The translations under genes were made by a program, and so were the position numbers. Shown one piece after another: positions 1 through 8,062 of a stretch of DNA of 64,000 bases (within the stretch, counting starts at the first letter, position 1; every line of letters begins with the position of its first letter). The DNA is from an uncultured Oscillospiraceae bacterium (GTDB taxonomy: Bacteria > Bacillota > Clostridia > Oscillospirales > Oscillospiraceae), in the NCBI GenBank assembly GCA_934572465.1, contig CAKTLG010000004.1:1-64000 (forward strand). The letters run 5' to 3'. The notes under the pieces are model-generated. The model saw nothing but the letters and a program-made list of their open reading frames with translations, did not search any database and was not told the DNA's origin.

Positions 1-1583
1 TCGCCGACGGAAACGACCTCGGCGGGGTTCTTGATGCGGCTCCAGCTCAGCTCGGAGATGTGGACCATGCCGTCCACGCCGCCGATGTCGACGAACACGC
101 CATAGGAGGTCATGGACTTGACGACGCCGTCATAGTGCTTGCCGACCTCGATGCCCTCCCAAACGGCAGCCTGCGCAGCCTGACGGGCCTCGTTCAGAAC
201 GGACTTGATGGAGCCGACGACGCGGCGGCGGGCACGGTTGACCTCGGTCACGCGGAGCTGGACCTTCTGCTTGACCATCTGGCCAAGGTCGGAATCCTTG
301 GGCAGACCGCTCTGGGAAGCGGGCACGAACACGCGCACGCCCTTGACAGAGACGACGACGCCGCCCTTGTTGACTTCGCTCACAGTACCCTCGAGAACGG
401 TCTTGTTCTCGACGGCGCCCTCGATGTCTTCCCACAGCTTAACAGCGTCGAGACGCTTCTTGGAAAGGGTCGCATAGCCCTCCACGTCGTTGACGCGGAC
501 GACATAGGCTTCGATCTCGTCGCCGACCTTGACAACGTCCTCGGGCTTGACGTCGGGATCGCTGCTCAGCTCGGAAACGGGGATGTAGCCGGCCTGCTTG
601 CAGCCGACATCGACCTGCACCTCGGTCGTGCCGACGGCAGTGACGATACCGGTCACCTTATCTCCTGTATTTAGAGTCTTGAAAGATTTTTCAAGCAGTT
701 CTTCAAAGGATTCGCTGGTCTCAGGGGTGTTGTTGATGATTTCTTCCGTCATTGTTGTTAATACCTCCATAATGATACTCGCAGGAGTGGACGCACCGGC
801 CGTCAGTCCCGCCGCACGGCATCCGGAGAAGAACTCCGGTGAGAGCTCGTCTGCGGACTCGATCTGTATGACCTTGCCGCAGTTCTCTCTGCAAATCTCG
901 GTCAAATGCCTTGTGTTGGCGCTTCTGCGGTCACCCACGACCACCATCGCGTCGACCCTGGCGGAAAGCTCTGCCGCCTCAGTCTGACGCTTCTGCGTAG
1001 CATCGCATATTGTATCATTGATTTTCAGATTTGTACACTCTTTTTTTAGAATTTTCACGCAACTTTCCCAAAGCGCACGAATGCAGGTCGTCTGCGCGAG
1101 CACGATACTGGGTAAATTGGCAAATTCAGGGTGCTTTTCAAGGTGATCCGCAACTTCCTGCGCCGTTTCAAAGATCACCGCATCGCGGCACCAGCCCGCG
1201 ATGCCCTGTACCTCGGGGTGCGCGCGCTCGCCGATGAGGATCACGCGCCGCCCGTCAAGCTCAGCCTGCTGCGTCAGCTTCCGGATGCGGTCGACATGCG
1301 GGCATACGGCGCTGACGATCTCCGCGCCCCGCGCGCGCAGCGCTTCGACCGTTTCGCGCGGTTCACCGTGGGCGCGCAGCAGCACCGTCTCGCCCGCGCG
1401 CGCCTCGGCCGGATCAGAGATCAGCCGCATCCCGTGCGCTTCCAGCTCACGCACGACCGACGCGTTGTGCACGACGCTGCCGAGCATCGCGCCGCCGCGC
1501 TCGTCCGCTGTTTTTTTCGCAAGAGCGACCGCGCGCTCCACGCCGTAGCAGAAGCCCGCGGTCTCCGCCAGTATCACCTTCAC
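1..1583 (-). CDS. ispH: IspH (HMBPP reductase) fused to ribosomal protein S1 repeats, 3' end cut by window edge
   Basis: The N-terminal ~270 residues are 4-hydroxy-3-methylbut-2-enyl diphosphate reductase, the last step of the MEP isoprenoid pathway. The three iron-sulfur cysteines are visible as C12 (in GFCYGVERA), C94 (AVCPHV) and C193 (CDATQKRQ). The substrate-contacting His motifs VVHN, RAHGEP and IGERAHPEV are also present. After a linker the frame continues without a stop into at least three S1 RNA-binding repeats, the third cut by the left window edge. The start is a GTG that overlaps the plsC stop (GTGA), so the two genes are probably translationally coupled. This IspH-S1 fusion is known from Clostridia. 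527 codons are visible. Confidence 0.95.
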   Translation of the reverse strand, partial: MKVILAETAGFCYGVERAVALAKKTADERGGAMLGSVVHNASVVRELEAHGMRLISDPAEARAGETVLLRAHGEPRETVEALRARGAEIVSAVCPHVDRIRKLTQQAELDGRRVILIGERAHPEVQGIAGWCRDAVIFETAQEVADHLEKHPEFANLPSIVLAQTTCIRALWESCVKILKKECTNLKINDTICDATQKRQTEAAELSARVDAMVVVGDRRSANTRHLTEICRENCGKVIQIESADELSPEFFSGCRAAGLTAGASTPASIIMEVLTTMTEEIINNTPETSESFEELLEKSFKTLNTGDKVTGIVTAVGTTEVQVDVGCKQAGYIPVSELSSDPDVKPEDVVKVGDEIEAYVVRVNDVEGYATLSKKRLDAVKLWEDIEGAVENKTVLEGTVSEVNKGGVVVSVKGVRVFVPASQSGLPKDSDLGQMVKQKVQLRVTEVNRARRRVVGSIKSVLNEARQAAQAAVWEGIEVGKHYDGVVKSMTSYGVFVDIGGVDGMVHISELSWSRIKNPAEVVSVG

Positions 1584-2203
1584 AGCGGCGCGCCTCCCAC
1601 CTGCTGGCCGCCAAGCGCATAGGCCCTGCGCAGCATCTCGTCGGCGATGGCCTGCAGCTCCTCCGACGTGCCGCGCCGTCCGGTCACGCTCGGCACATAC
1701 GGCTCGCCGAAGTAGATGCGCGTTTTATGGAACAGCTTTTTCTGCCCGTCGCAGAACACCGGAACGAGCGTCGCTCCCGTGCGCACACCGATCATGGCGA
1801 TGCCGGCATGGGCGTGGGCGGGCAGCCCGTCGTGATAGCCGACACCGCCCCGGATGGTCGTCCCCTCGGGGAAAATGAGCAGGTTCTCTCCTCTGTGGAT
1901 CACCTGCATCGCCGTCTTGACGGACTGGACGTCCTTCCCGTCCCGCTGGACGGGAAACGCGCCGAGCGTACGCAGGAGCCACCCGATCAGCGGATTTTCA
2001 AAAAGCTCCACCTTGGCCATAAAATGCATATGATAGTCGATCGGCAGGCACAGGGCGATGAGCACGGGGTCCAGATCGGTGGCGTGGTTTGGGCAGAGCA
2101 GCACACCGTTTTTCGGCAGCTCCTTCACACCCCTGATCTCCACACGGTAAAGCCAGAGCAGCACCCGTCCGAGCACCCACGCGATGGTATACAGTATCCT
2201 CAT
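1580..2203 (-). CDS. plsC: 1-acyl-sn-glycerol-3-phosphate acyltransferase
   Basis: This 207-residue membrane-associated acyltransferase makes phosphatidic acid from lysophosphatidic acid. Motif I is visible as NHATDLD (catalytic His and Asp) near residue 40, and the substrate-binding block as FPEGTT near residue 115. The N terminus is hydrophobic (YTIAWVLGRVLLWLY). It overlaps cmk upstream by 4 bases and ispH downstream by 4 bases, so cmk-plsC-ispH is a tight translationally coupled unit, as in many Clostridia. PlsY and GpsA, which supply its pathway, are encoded elsewhere in this window. Confidence 0.93.
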   Translation of the reverse strand: MRILYTIAWVLGRVLLWLYRVEIRGVKELPKNGVLLCPNHATDLDPVLIALCLPIDYHMHFMAKVELFENPLIGWLLRTLGAFPVQRDGKDVQSVKTAMQVIHRGENLLIFPEGTTIRGGVGYHDGLPAHAHAGIAMIGVRTGATLVPVFCDGQKKLFHKTRIYFGEPYVPSVTGRRGTSEELQAIADEMLRRAYALGGQQVGGAPL

Positions 2204-2877
2204 TTCAGCTTCTCCCGAATGATCTTCAGCAGCGCTTCCCTGCTCGCGTCGAAATCGAGCGCGGAGGTATCCACGCGCACCGCGTCGTCCGCGCAGCGCA
2301 GCGGAGCCGCCGCGCGGTTCATATCCTGCTCGTCGCGCTCGCTGATCTCGCGCAGCACGTCCTCATAGGGCTTGGGCGTGCCGCGCTGCGCAAGCTCAAG
2401 GCAGCGGCGGCGGGCGCGCTCCTCGGCCGAGGCCGTCAGGTAGATCTTCACGTCCGCGTCCGGCAGCACAACGGTGCCGATGTCGCGCCCATCCATGATG
2501 ACGCTGCTTCGGCGCGCGGTGTCGCGCTGCATCTCCAGAAGGTAGGCGCGCACCGCCGGCATCGCTGACACATCGGAGGCGTACATCGAGATCTGCGGCA
2601 GGCGGATCTTCTCCGTCACGTCCTCCCCGTCGAGCCACATATGCTGCAGGCCGTCCGCGCCGTAGCTCATGCGGATCGCGAGCTGCGGCAGCAGCGGCGT
2701 GACCTGCCGCTCGTCCTTCGGGTCGAGACCGCGGGCAAAGACCGCGCAGCCGATCGTGCGGTAGATGGCGCCGGTATCGACATAGAGGATGCCAAGCTCT
2801 CTGGCGATGGCGCGCGCGAGCGTGCTCTTGCCCGCGCCGCTGGGACCGTCGATCGCAATGGAATAGTGTTCTTTCAT
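2200..2877 (-). CDS. cmk: (d)CMP kinase
   Basis: Cytidylate kinase phosphorylates CMP and dCMP to the diphosphates. The P-loop GPSGAGKST lies near residues 11-19, the nucleotide-binding MDGRDIGTVVLPDA segment near residue 130 and the LID arginines (EERARRR) follow. The length of 225 residues is normal for the family. The gene starts 37 bases after the BaiN-like gene and overlaps plsC. The unrelated cytidylate-kinase-like protein at 56348-56956 belongs to a separate family and should not be confused with it. Confidence 0.95.
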   Translation of the reverse strand: MKEHYSIAIDGPSGAGKSTLARAIARELGILYVDTGAIYRTIGCAVFARGLDPKDERQVTPLLPQLAIRMSYGADGLQHMWLDGEDVTEKIRLPQISMYASDVSAMPAVRAYLLEMQRDTARRSSVIMDGRDIGTVVLPDADVKIYLTASAEERARRRCLELAQRGTPKPYEDVLREISERDEQDMNRAAAPLRCADDAVRVDTSALDFDASREALLKIIREKLK

Positions 2878-2914
2878 GCTCTTTCCGTCATCTTTTCTGT
2901 AAAGTAATTTTATT

Positions 2915-4150
2915 TTACCGCTCTTGCAGATAAGTGGCTGCCGCTTCGCCCGCCGCCTTGCCGGTCGCCCACGCGATCTGAAGGTTATAGCCGCCCGTAT
3001 AGGCGTCCACGTCGATCATCTCGCCGGCAAAATAGAGTCCCGCGACCTTCTTTGAGGCCATGGTCTTCGGATCGATCTCCCCGACCTTCACACCGCCAGA
3101 GGTGATGATCGCGTTCTCCACCGGCATGGGCGCGATCACATCGATCGACCAGCGCTTGAGCAGCGTGCGGATGGTCTCGCGCTGGGCGCGCGTGATATCA
3201 TGCACCTTTTCACGCGGCGGGATGCCGGAGCGGTCGACGAACGCATCGATCAGTTTCTGCGGAAGCAGCGCGCCGAGCGCGTTGCAAAAGTCGCTGTTGG
3301 CGTATTTTTCAAAATCTGACAGCAGACGCCTGTCGAGCTGCTGCTCGTCGAGCGCGGGCTTGAGATCGATCTCCAGCCGGTACTGCTTTTTATCAAAGCG
3401 CCGCATATGCGCGCTCGCCGACAGGATGAGCGGCCCGCTCACGCCAAAGTGCGTGAACAGCAGCTCGCCAAAATCGGAATGGATCTTCTTTCCGCTCTCA
3501 AAGACCGTCAGCCCCACGTTGCGCAGGCTCAGGCCCTGCAGCGCGGCGCAGCCGTCGGCCCTCAGCGGCACGAGCGAGCCGCGCAGCGACGTGACCGTGT
3601 GGCCGAGCGCCTCCGCCATGCGGAAGCCGTCGCCCGTCGAGCCGGTCGCGGGATACGAGACCCCGCCCGTCGCCAGAACAGCGGCATCTGCGGGATATGT
3701 CCCCTTTTCGCCCCTCACGGCGGCGATATGCCCGTCCTCCGTCAGTACGTCGAGCGCGCGGTCGCGCACGAGCTTCACGCGCAGCCGCTTCAGCTCGCGC
3801 TCCAGCGCGGCAGTAACGTCGAACGAGCGGTCGGACACCGGAAACACGCGCTTTCCGCGCTCGACCTTGAGCGGCACGCCGAGCGCTTCAAAAAAACGCA
3901 TGGCGTCGTACCCGTCAAAGCGGGAGAACGCGGAATACAAAAACCGCGGATTCTGCGGCACATGGGCAAGCAGCTCCTCGCAATTGCTCTCATTCGTCAC
4001 ATTGCAGCGCCCCTTGCCGGTGATGTTCACCTTCTTGCCAAGGCGCTCGTTCGGGTCGAGCAGCGTCACGGCCGCCCCGCCGCGCGCGGCGCAGATCGCC
4101 GCCATCATGCCGCCGGCGCCCCCGCCGACGACAACGAGCCGCTTATTCAT
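2915..4150 (-). CDS. BaiN/HI0933-family FAD-dependent oxidoreductase
   Basis: This 411-residue flavoprotein starts with a Rossmann dinucleotide-binding motif, VVVGGGAGGMMAA. It carries the family signatures GRCNVTN near residue 50 and ATGGVSYPATGSTGDG near residue 155. It ends with the typical VDAYTGGYNLQIAWATG block that closes the FAD site. Homologues are variously annotated as BaiN or aminoacetone-oxidase-like proteins, and the physiological substrate is unknown for most of them. The ATG at 4150 is chosen because the Rossmann fold begins at residue 4; the start overlaps the stop of the RpiR gene by 8 bases. Its position just before cmk is common in Clostridia. Confidence 0.9.
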   Translation of the reverse strand: MNKRLVVVGGGAGGMMAAICAARGGAAVTLLDPNERLGKKVNITGKGRCNVTNESNCEELLAHVPQNPRFLYSAFSRFDGYDAMRFFEALGVPLKVERGKRVFPVSDRSFDVTAALERELKRLRVKLVRDRALDVLTEDGHIAAVRGEKGTYPADAAVLATGGVSYPATGSTGDGFRMAEALGHTVTSLRGSLVPLRADGCAALQGLSLRNVGLTVFESGKKIHSDFGELLFTHFGVSGPLILSASAHMRRFDKKQYRLEIDLKPALDEQQLDRRLLSDFEKYANSDFCNALGALLPQKLIDAFVDRSGIPPREKVHDITRAQRETIRTLLKRWSIDVIAPMPVENAIITSGGVKVGEIDPKTMASKKVAGLYFAGEMIDVDAYTGGYNLQIAWATGKAAGEAAATYLQER

Positions 4151-5006
4151 CCTCGACCTTGCCGAAGATGCCGAAGCGCTCCCATACATGCTCGAGCTCG
4201 GAGAACGTAGCGGCGATATCCGCGCCCTTCTTGTTGGCAACGGCGAGGATGAGCGCGTTGAGCATGCTCATGGGCGCGGCAAGCGAGTCGACGAACGAGA
4301 TCATCTCATTGCGCACGAGCAGCGAGCAGGACGACATCTGGTTGATCGGCGACATCTCGCTGTCGGTCACGCCGACGATCGTCGCGCCGCGGTCCTTCGC
4401 GAAATGAATGGTCTTGAGCGCCAGCTCGCTGTAGCGCGGGAAGCAGATGGCGATAACGACATCGCCCGGGGAGACGCGGAAAAGCTGGTCGAACGTACCG
4501 GCCGCGCCGCCCTGCACCTGCACGACATTGTCGAAGATCAGCCTGAAGTAGAAGTTGAGGTATCCTGCGAGGAACGAGGATGAGCGGAAGCCCACGATAT
4601 AGATCTTCCGCGCGCTGATGATCGTGTCGACCACGCGGTCAAACTCCGCGCCCTCGGTCTGGTCGATGGCCATGCGGATCTTTTCCATATCGCGCTGCAA
4701 AACGTTCGTCATCAGATCCGAGCCGCCAAGCTCCCCGTCGGACGCCTGGATGCGCTGGATGCTCGTGAGCTTTCCGCGGATCATCTCCTGCAGCGCGCGC
4801 TGCATACTCGGATACCCCTCGTAGCCGAGCTGAGTGGCAAAGCGCACGACTGTCGACTCGCTGACCTGCACGGTCTTCCCGAGCTTGCTGGCCGTCATGA
4901 ACGCCGCCTTGTCATAGTTTTCCAGAATAAAGCGTGCGATGAGCTTCTGTCCCTTGGAGAAGCTGCTCATATTTTTCTCGATGTTATGTAGAATGTTCTT
5001 CGTCAT
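4143..5006 (-). CDS. RpiR/MurR-family transcriptional regulator
   Basis: This 287-residue regulator has the RpiR layout. Residues 1-75 form an N-terminal helix-turn-helix (FILENYDKAAFMTASKLGK, then SESTVVRFATQLGYEGYPSMQ). Residues ~120-265 form a C-terminal SIS sugar-phosphate-binding domain (IYIVGFRSSSFLAGYL, then DVVIAICFPRYSELALK). RpiR proteins usually respond to phosphosugars or N-acetylmuramic acid phosphate. No sugar-catabolic gene is adjacent; it sits inside a housekeeping operon between a pseudouridine synthase and the BaiN-like gene. The ATG at 5006 is preceded by an AGAGGCGG ribosome-binding site. The target is unknown. Confidence 0.88.
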   Translation of the reverse strand: MTKNILHNIEKNMSSFSKGQKLIARFILENYDKAAFMTASKLGKTVQVSESTVVRFATQLGYEGYPSMQRALQEMIRGKLTSIQRIQASDGELGGSDLMTNVLQRDMEKIRMAIDQTEGAEFDRVVDTIISARKIYIVGFRSSSFLAGYLNFYFRLIFDNVVQVQGGAAGTFDQLFRVSPGDVVIAICFPRYSELALKTIHFAKDRGATIVGVTDSEMSPINQMSSCSLLVRNEMISFVDSLAAPMSMLNALILAVANKKGADIAATFSELEHVWERFGIFGKVEDE

Positions 5007-5019
5007 AATACCGCCTCTG

Positions 5020-5730
5020 TCATTCGTTTTTTGTTGCCGCAAGCTCCTGCGGCGTCAGATCGCGCCATGCGCCGCACGGCAGGTCTCCAAGCGTGAGCGT
5101 GTGCTCCGCCACGCGCCGCAGGCGCTTGACGTAAAGCCCGCACGCGGCGCACATGCGCCGGATCTGCCGGTTTTTCCCCTCGTGGATGGTAATGGCGAGC
5201 AGCGCGGTGTCCTTCCCCTGCCGCAGCACGCGCACACGCGCCCTGCGGATCGGCTCGCCGTCCAGCTCCGTCATCGCCGCAAGCCTTTTATCGGCCTCCG
5301 CCGTTTCTCCCGCCACGGTGACGTGATAGGTCTTGTCGACCTCATAGCGCGGGTGGAGCAGCCGCTGCATCCATTCCCCGTCGTTCGTCAAAAGCAGCAG
5401 CCCCTCGGAGTCGAGGTCGAGCCGCCCGACGGGATAGACGCGCGTTCCGCAGTCCTTTACCAGCGCCGCGACCGTCGGCCGTCCCTTTTCGTCCGACAGC
5501 GTGCAGACATAGCCGCGCGGCTTGTTGAGCATCAGATAGCGCTTTTGCTCCACGCGCGCGAGCGGCGCGCCGTCCACGGTGATCGTATCGTTCTCCGCGT
5601 CGGCCTTCTGCCCGAGCAGCGCCGTCTCACCGTTCACGCGCACGCGCCCCGCCGCGATCCACTGCTCCGCCGTGCGGCGGGAGCACAGCCCCGCCTCGGC
5701 GATCAGCTTTTGTATCCTCTCATGCGTCAG
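5020..5730 (-). CDS. RsuA/RluB-family pseudouridine synthase, probable CTG start
   Basis: The protein has an N-terminal S4 RNA-binding domain (RIQKLIAEAGLCSRRTAEQWI) and an RsuA/RluB catalytic domain. The catalytic Asp lies in GRLDLDSEGLLLLTNDGEW, and KNRQIRRMC is the second family motif. It probably modifies 23S or 16S rRNA. The start is unusual: a strong AAGGAGGGG site at 5737-5745 sits six bases before an in-frame CTG at 5730. A CTG start gives a protein beginning THERIQKLIAEAG, which matches family N termini. An ATG at 5778 is also in frame but lies inside dacF and has no such site. With CTG the product is 236 residues. Confidence 0.85.
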   Translation of the reverse strand: MTHERIQKLIAEAGLCSRRTAEQWIAAGRVRVNGETALLGQKADAENDTITVDGAPLARVEQKRYLMLNKPRGYVCTLSDEKGRPTVAALVKDCGTRVYPVGRLDLDSEGLLLLTNDGEWMQRLLHPRYEVDKTYHVTVAGETAEADKRLAAMTELDGEPIRRARVRVLRQGKDTALLAITIHEGKNRQIRRMCAACGLYVKRLRRVAEHTLTLGDLPCGAWRDLTPQELAATKNE

Positions 5731-5735
5731 AGCGC

Positions 5736-5745
5736 TCCCCTCCTT
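5736..5745 (-). promoter_or_regulatory. Ribosome-binding site deciding the CTG start of the pseudouridine synthase
   Basis: Read on the minus strand, AAGGAGGGG is a near-perfect anti-Shine-Dalgarno match. It is followed by the six bases AGCGCT-like spacer and then CTG at 5730. No ATG, GTG or TTG lies at the right distance. The site overlaps the last codons of dacF. Confidence 0.65.
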
Positions 5746-6874
5746 ATGCGGAAAGCAGCTTCCACAGCTTTTCCGCAAGTGAACTGGTCTTTGCGGCGCT
5801 CTCCGCCGGCCTTTCCTGCCGCTGGACCGTGCGGGCGCATATCAGCTCGACGCGCCCGATCTCCTCGCCGTTGCAGAGGATCGCAAGCTCGCCGAGCTTC
5901 TGCCCCTTCTGCACCGGAGCCGCCAGCGCCTCCGGCAGCTCGGCGCGCGTGGTCAGCGCCTCGCCGTCGGCAAGCGGATAGCTCAGATCGTCTGCCGCGA
6001 CGGCGGGCACGGAAACTCCGTCCACTGTGACCGTGCCGTACTGCGCGCCGCACTTCGCGCCGATGGCGCGGCGGTAGGCGGAAAATCCATAGTCATAGAG
6101 TGCGGCGTGATCGGCCCAGTCGTTCCCGTCGCAGAGCGTGACGGCGATCAGGCGCGAGCCATCCCGCTCGGCACAGGTGACGAGTGTGCGTCCGGCGCCG
6201 CCGGTATAGCCCGTCTTCCCCCCGATGCAGCCGGAGTAGGAATCGAGCAGCTTATTGTGATTGGTCATCGTGCGCGAGCCGACGCGCGCCGTGCGCGTTG
6301 AAACGATGCGCATAAACGTCGGATCCTGCATGGCATGGGCCGCAAGGCGCGCCATATCGAGGGCACAGGAATAGTGCCCCTCCTCGTCCAGCCCGCTCGG
6401 GTTCGCAAAGGATGTGTGCGTCATGCCGAGCGCGGCGGCGGTCTCGTTCATCCACGCAACGAACTGCGCGCTGCCGCCGCTGCCGCCGCTGCCGCCGCAA
6501 TAGTCCGCGATGCACTCCGCCGCGTCGTTGCCGGAGGGCAGCATCAGCCCGTAGAGCAGCTCCTCCATTGTGAGCGTCTCGCCCTCCGTCAAGTACATCG
6601 ACGAGCCCTCGCGCAGATGCTCGCGCCTGACCGTCACCGCATCGTCGAGCCCGCTGTGCGCAAGCGCGACAAGGCAGGTCATGATCTTCGTGGTGCTGGC
6701 AATGCCGCGCTCCTCCGTTTCATGTTCTGCGGCCAGAACACGTCCGCTCCCGGCGTCCATCAGGACGAACGCGGCGGCGGAGATCTCCGGCGCGGCAGCC
6801 TGACAGGTGATATCGCCTGTCAGGCAAAGCACGGTCAGAAAGGCGGCGGCAAGGCGGCGCAGGACACGCGGCAT
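5744..6874 (-). CDS. dacF: D-alanyl-D-alanine carboxypeptidase (PBP5/6 type)
   Basis: This 376-residue protein is a class C penicillin-binding protein that trims D-Ala from peptidoglycan stem peptides. It has an N-terminal signal peptide (RLAAAFLTVLCLTG). The active-site triad is complete: STTK with the nucleophilic Ser, SGN in PSGNDAAE and KTG in GGKTGYTGGAG. A C-terminal PBP5 beta domain follows. An odd GGSGGSGGS stretch encoded by a triplet repeat (6470-6498) interrupts the region after SGN. The dacF name is used because it lies beside ytfJ and DUF2953 in a sporulating Clostridium; dacB or dacA would describe the same chemistry. Confidence 0.9.
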   Translation of the reverse strand: MPRVLRRLAAAFLTVLCLTGDITCQAAAPEISAAAFVLMDAGSGRVLAAEHETEERGIASTTKIMTCLVALAHSGLDDAVTVRREHLREGSSMYLTEGETLTMEELLYGLMLPSGNDAAECIADYCGGSGGSGGSAQFVAWMNETAAALGMTHTSFANPSGLDEEGHYSCALDMARLAAHAMQDPTFMRIVSTRTARVGSRTMTNHNKLLDSYSGCIGGKTGYTGGAGRTLVTCAERDGSRLIAVTLCDGNDWADHAALYDYGFSAYRRAIGAKCGAQYGTVTVDGVSVPAVAADDLSYPLADGEALTTRAELPEALAAPVQKGQKLGELAILCNGEEIGRVELICARTVQRQERPAESAAKTSSLAEKLWKLLSA

Positions 6875-6916
6875 AGGATCACTCCCTTGAAAAGAATGTT
6901 CCTATTATATCCGGAA

Positions 6917-7312
6917 TCAGTAGATTTCTTTCTCCGCCTTTTTCTTGTCGATGAAATTTTCCACGCGGTCGAGCACCTCGGGCACAAGCTCGAGCACACG
7001 GTCGACCGTGGCGACCGCCGGAACAGCCACGGGCATCACGCGCGTCACACCGTCCTTGACGATCAGGAACGCGACAGGGTCGATCTTGACGGCCGCGCCC
7101 GCGCCGCCGCCGAAGTTCGTCTTCGCCGTTCCGTAGTCGCCGCCGCCGGAGCCGAAGCCGACGCTGACGCGGGAAATGGGGATCACGGTCACGCCGTCCG
7201 GCGTGGTGATCGGTTCGCCGATAATGGAGTTGGAATCGACCATCTCGCGGATCTTGCCCATCGCGGTCTCCATCATATCGTTCAGAGGCGCTTTCTTTTC
7301 AAGATTATCCAT
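6917..7312 (-). CDS. ytfJ: GerW/YtfJ family sporulation protein
   Basis: The 131-residue protein matches the GerW/YtfJ family. It has a short N-terminal helix followed by IGEPITTPDGVTVIPISRVSVGFGSGGG, a Gly-rich core and an acidic, lysine-rich tail. In Bacillus subtilis the homologue is a forespore protein needed for full germination. It follows the DUF2953 gene directly, as ytfI-ytfJ do in Bacillus. It lies 42 bases before dacF. A role in spore formation or germination is inferred from family membership. Confidence 0.92.
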   Translation of the reverse strand: MDNLEKKAPLNDMMETAMGKIREMVDSNSIIGEPITTPDGVTVIPISRVSVGFGSGGGDYGTAKTNFGGGAGAAVKIDPVAFLIVKDGVTRVMPVAVPAVATVDRVLELVPEVLDRVENFIDKKKAEKEIY

Positions 7313-7331
7313 GATGTGCTTCCTTTCTCTT

Positions 7332-8033
7332 TTATGCAGTCAGTTTTTCTGTTTGTTCTTCCGTTTTGTCCGCTTTCTGCGCGGTTTCAGCCTCCGCGCC
7401 CTGATGCGCGGCGGGTGCGTCGTGCGCGTGCGCGCGCTTGAAGCGCAGGAACCATTTCAGCAGCGGCCCGGCCAGCGCGAACGCGATGGCAAGGATATCG
7501 CCGATGCGCACGCTTACCCCCACCGTTCCCTCCGCGCGCGTTTGCGCGGCGTCGTAGTCCATGCGCAGGTGCAGCGACGGGTGCGGGATGTTGAACAGCT
7601 CCTCTGCGCGCGGCATCAGCGTCCACATCGCGGCGCTGGCATAGCCGTAGGTCTGCGCGATGTCGGCGGGGTCGCTCCCGCCGAAGGTGACGAAAACCTC
7701 CAACGGATCGATGCGCACGCGGCGGCAGGCCGCGCGCATCGCCGCCTTCAGCGCGGAGAAGGCCGTGGAAATGAGATCCGTGATCTCAGAGAGCGAGGGC
7801 TTTGGCAGCGCGCGCTTTTTCTTCGGCGGCTGCTCCGCCTGCTCCTCCGGCTTTTTCTTCTCCTTCTGCTTTTTGGGCGGCTTTTCCCCGTCGGGCCGGA
7901 TCGTCCTCCGGATGGGGCCGATGCGCAGCCTGACGACCGTTTCTTCTCCGAAGCGCACCTCTGCGCCCACGCGGAGAAGAAGGATGAGCAGCAGGATCAG
8001 CAGAATAATGCCGATCACCTTGAGCGCTGTCAA
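7332..8033 (-). CDS. DUF2953 family membrane protein (YtfI-like)
   Basis: The 233-residue protein begins with a single strong transmembrane segment (VIGIILLILLLILLLRVGAEV). A conserved beta-rich stretch follows (FGEETVVRLRIGPIRRTIRP), then a highly charged Lys/Glu/Pro linker at residues ~48-75. The C-terminal half has the LSEITDLISTAF and YGYASAAMW motifs typical of DUF2953. In Bacillus the equivalent gene is ytfI beside ytfJ, and the same order is kept here. The molecular function is not established. A sporulation-related role is inferred from the neighbour. Confidence 0.85.
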   Translation of the reverse strand: MTALKVIGIILLILLLILLLRVGAEVRFGEETVVRLRIGPIRRTIRPDGEKPPKKQKEKKKPEEQAEQPPKKKRALPKPSLSEITDLISTAFSALKAAMRAACRRVRIDPLEVFVTFGGSDPADIAQTYGYASAAMWTLMPRAEELFNIPHPSLHLRMDYDAAQTRAEGTVGVSVRIGDILAIAFALAGPLLKWFLRFKRAHAHDAPAAHQGAEAETAQKADKTEEQTEKLTA

Positions 8034-8062
8034 TCGACCACCTCCCTGTCATGCGCCGGACG

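Noticed and set aside
5731..5778. ATG at 5778 as the start of the RsuA/RluB-type gene
   Set aside because: It lies inside dacF, lacks a good ribosome-binding site and adds residues not typical of the family.
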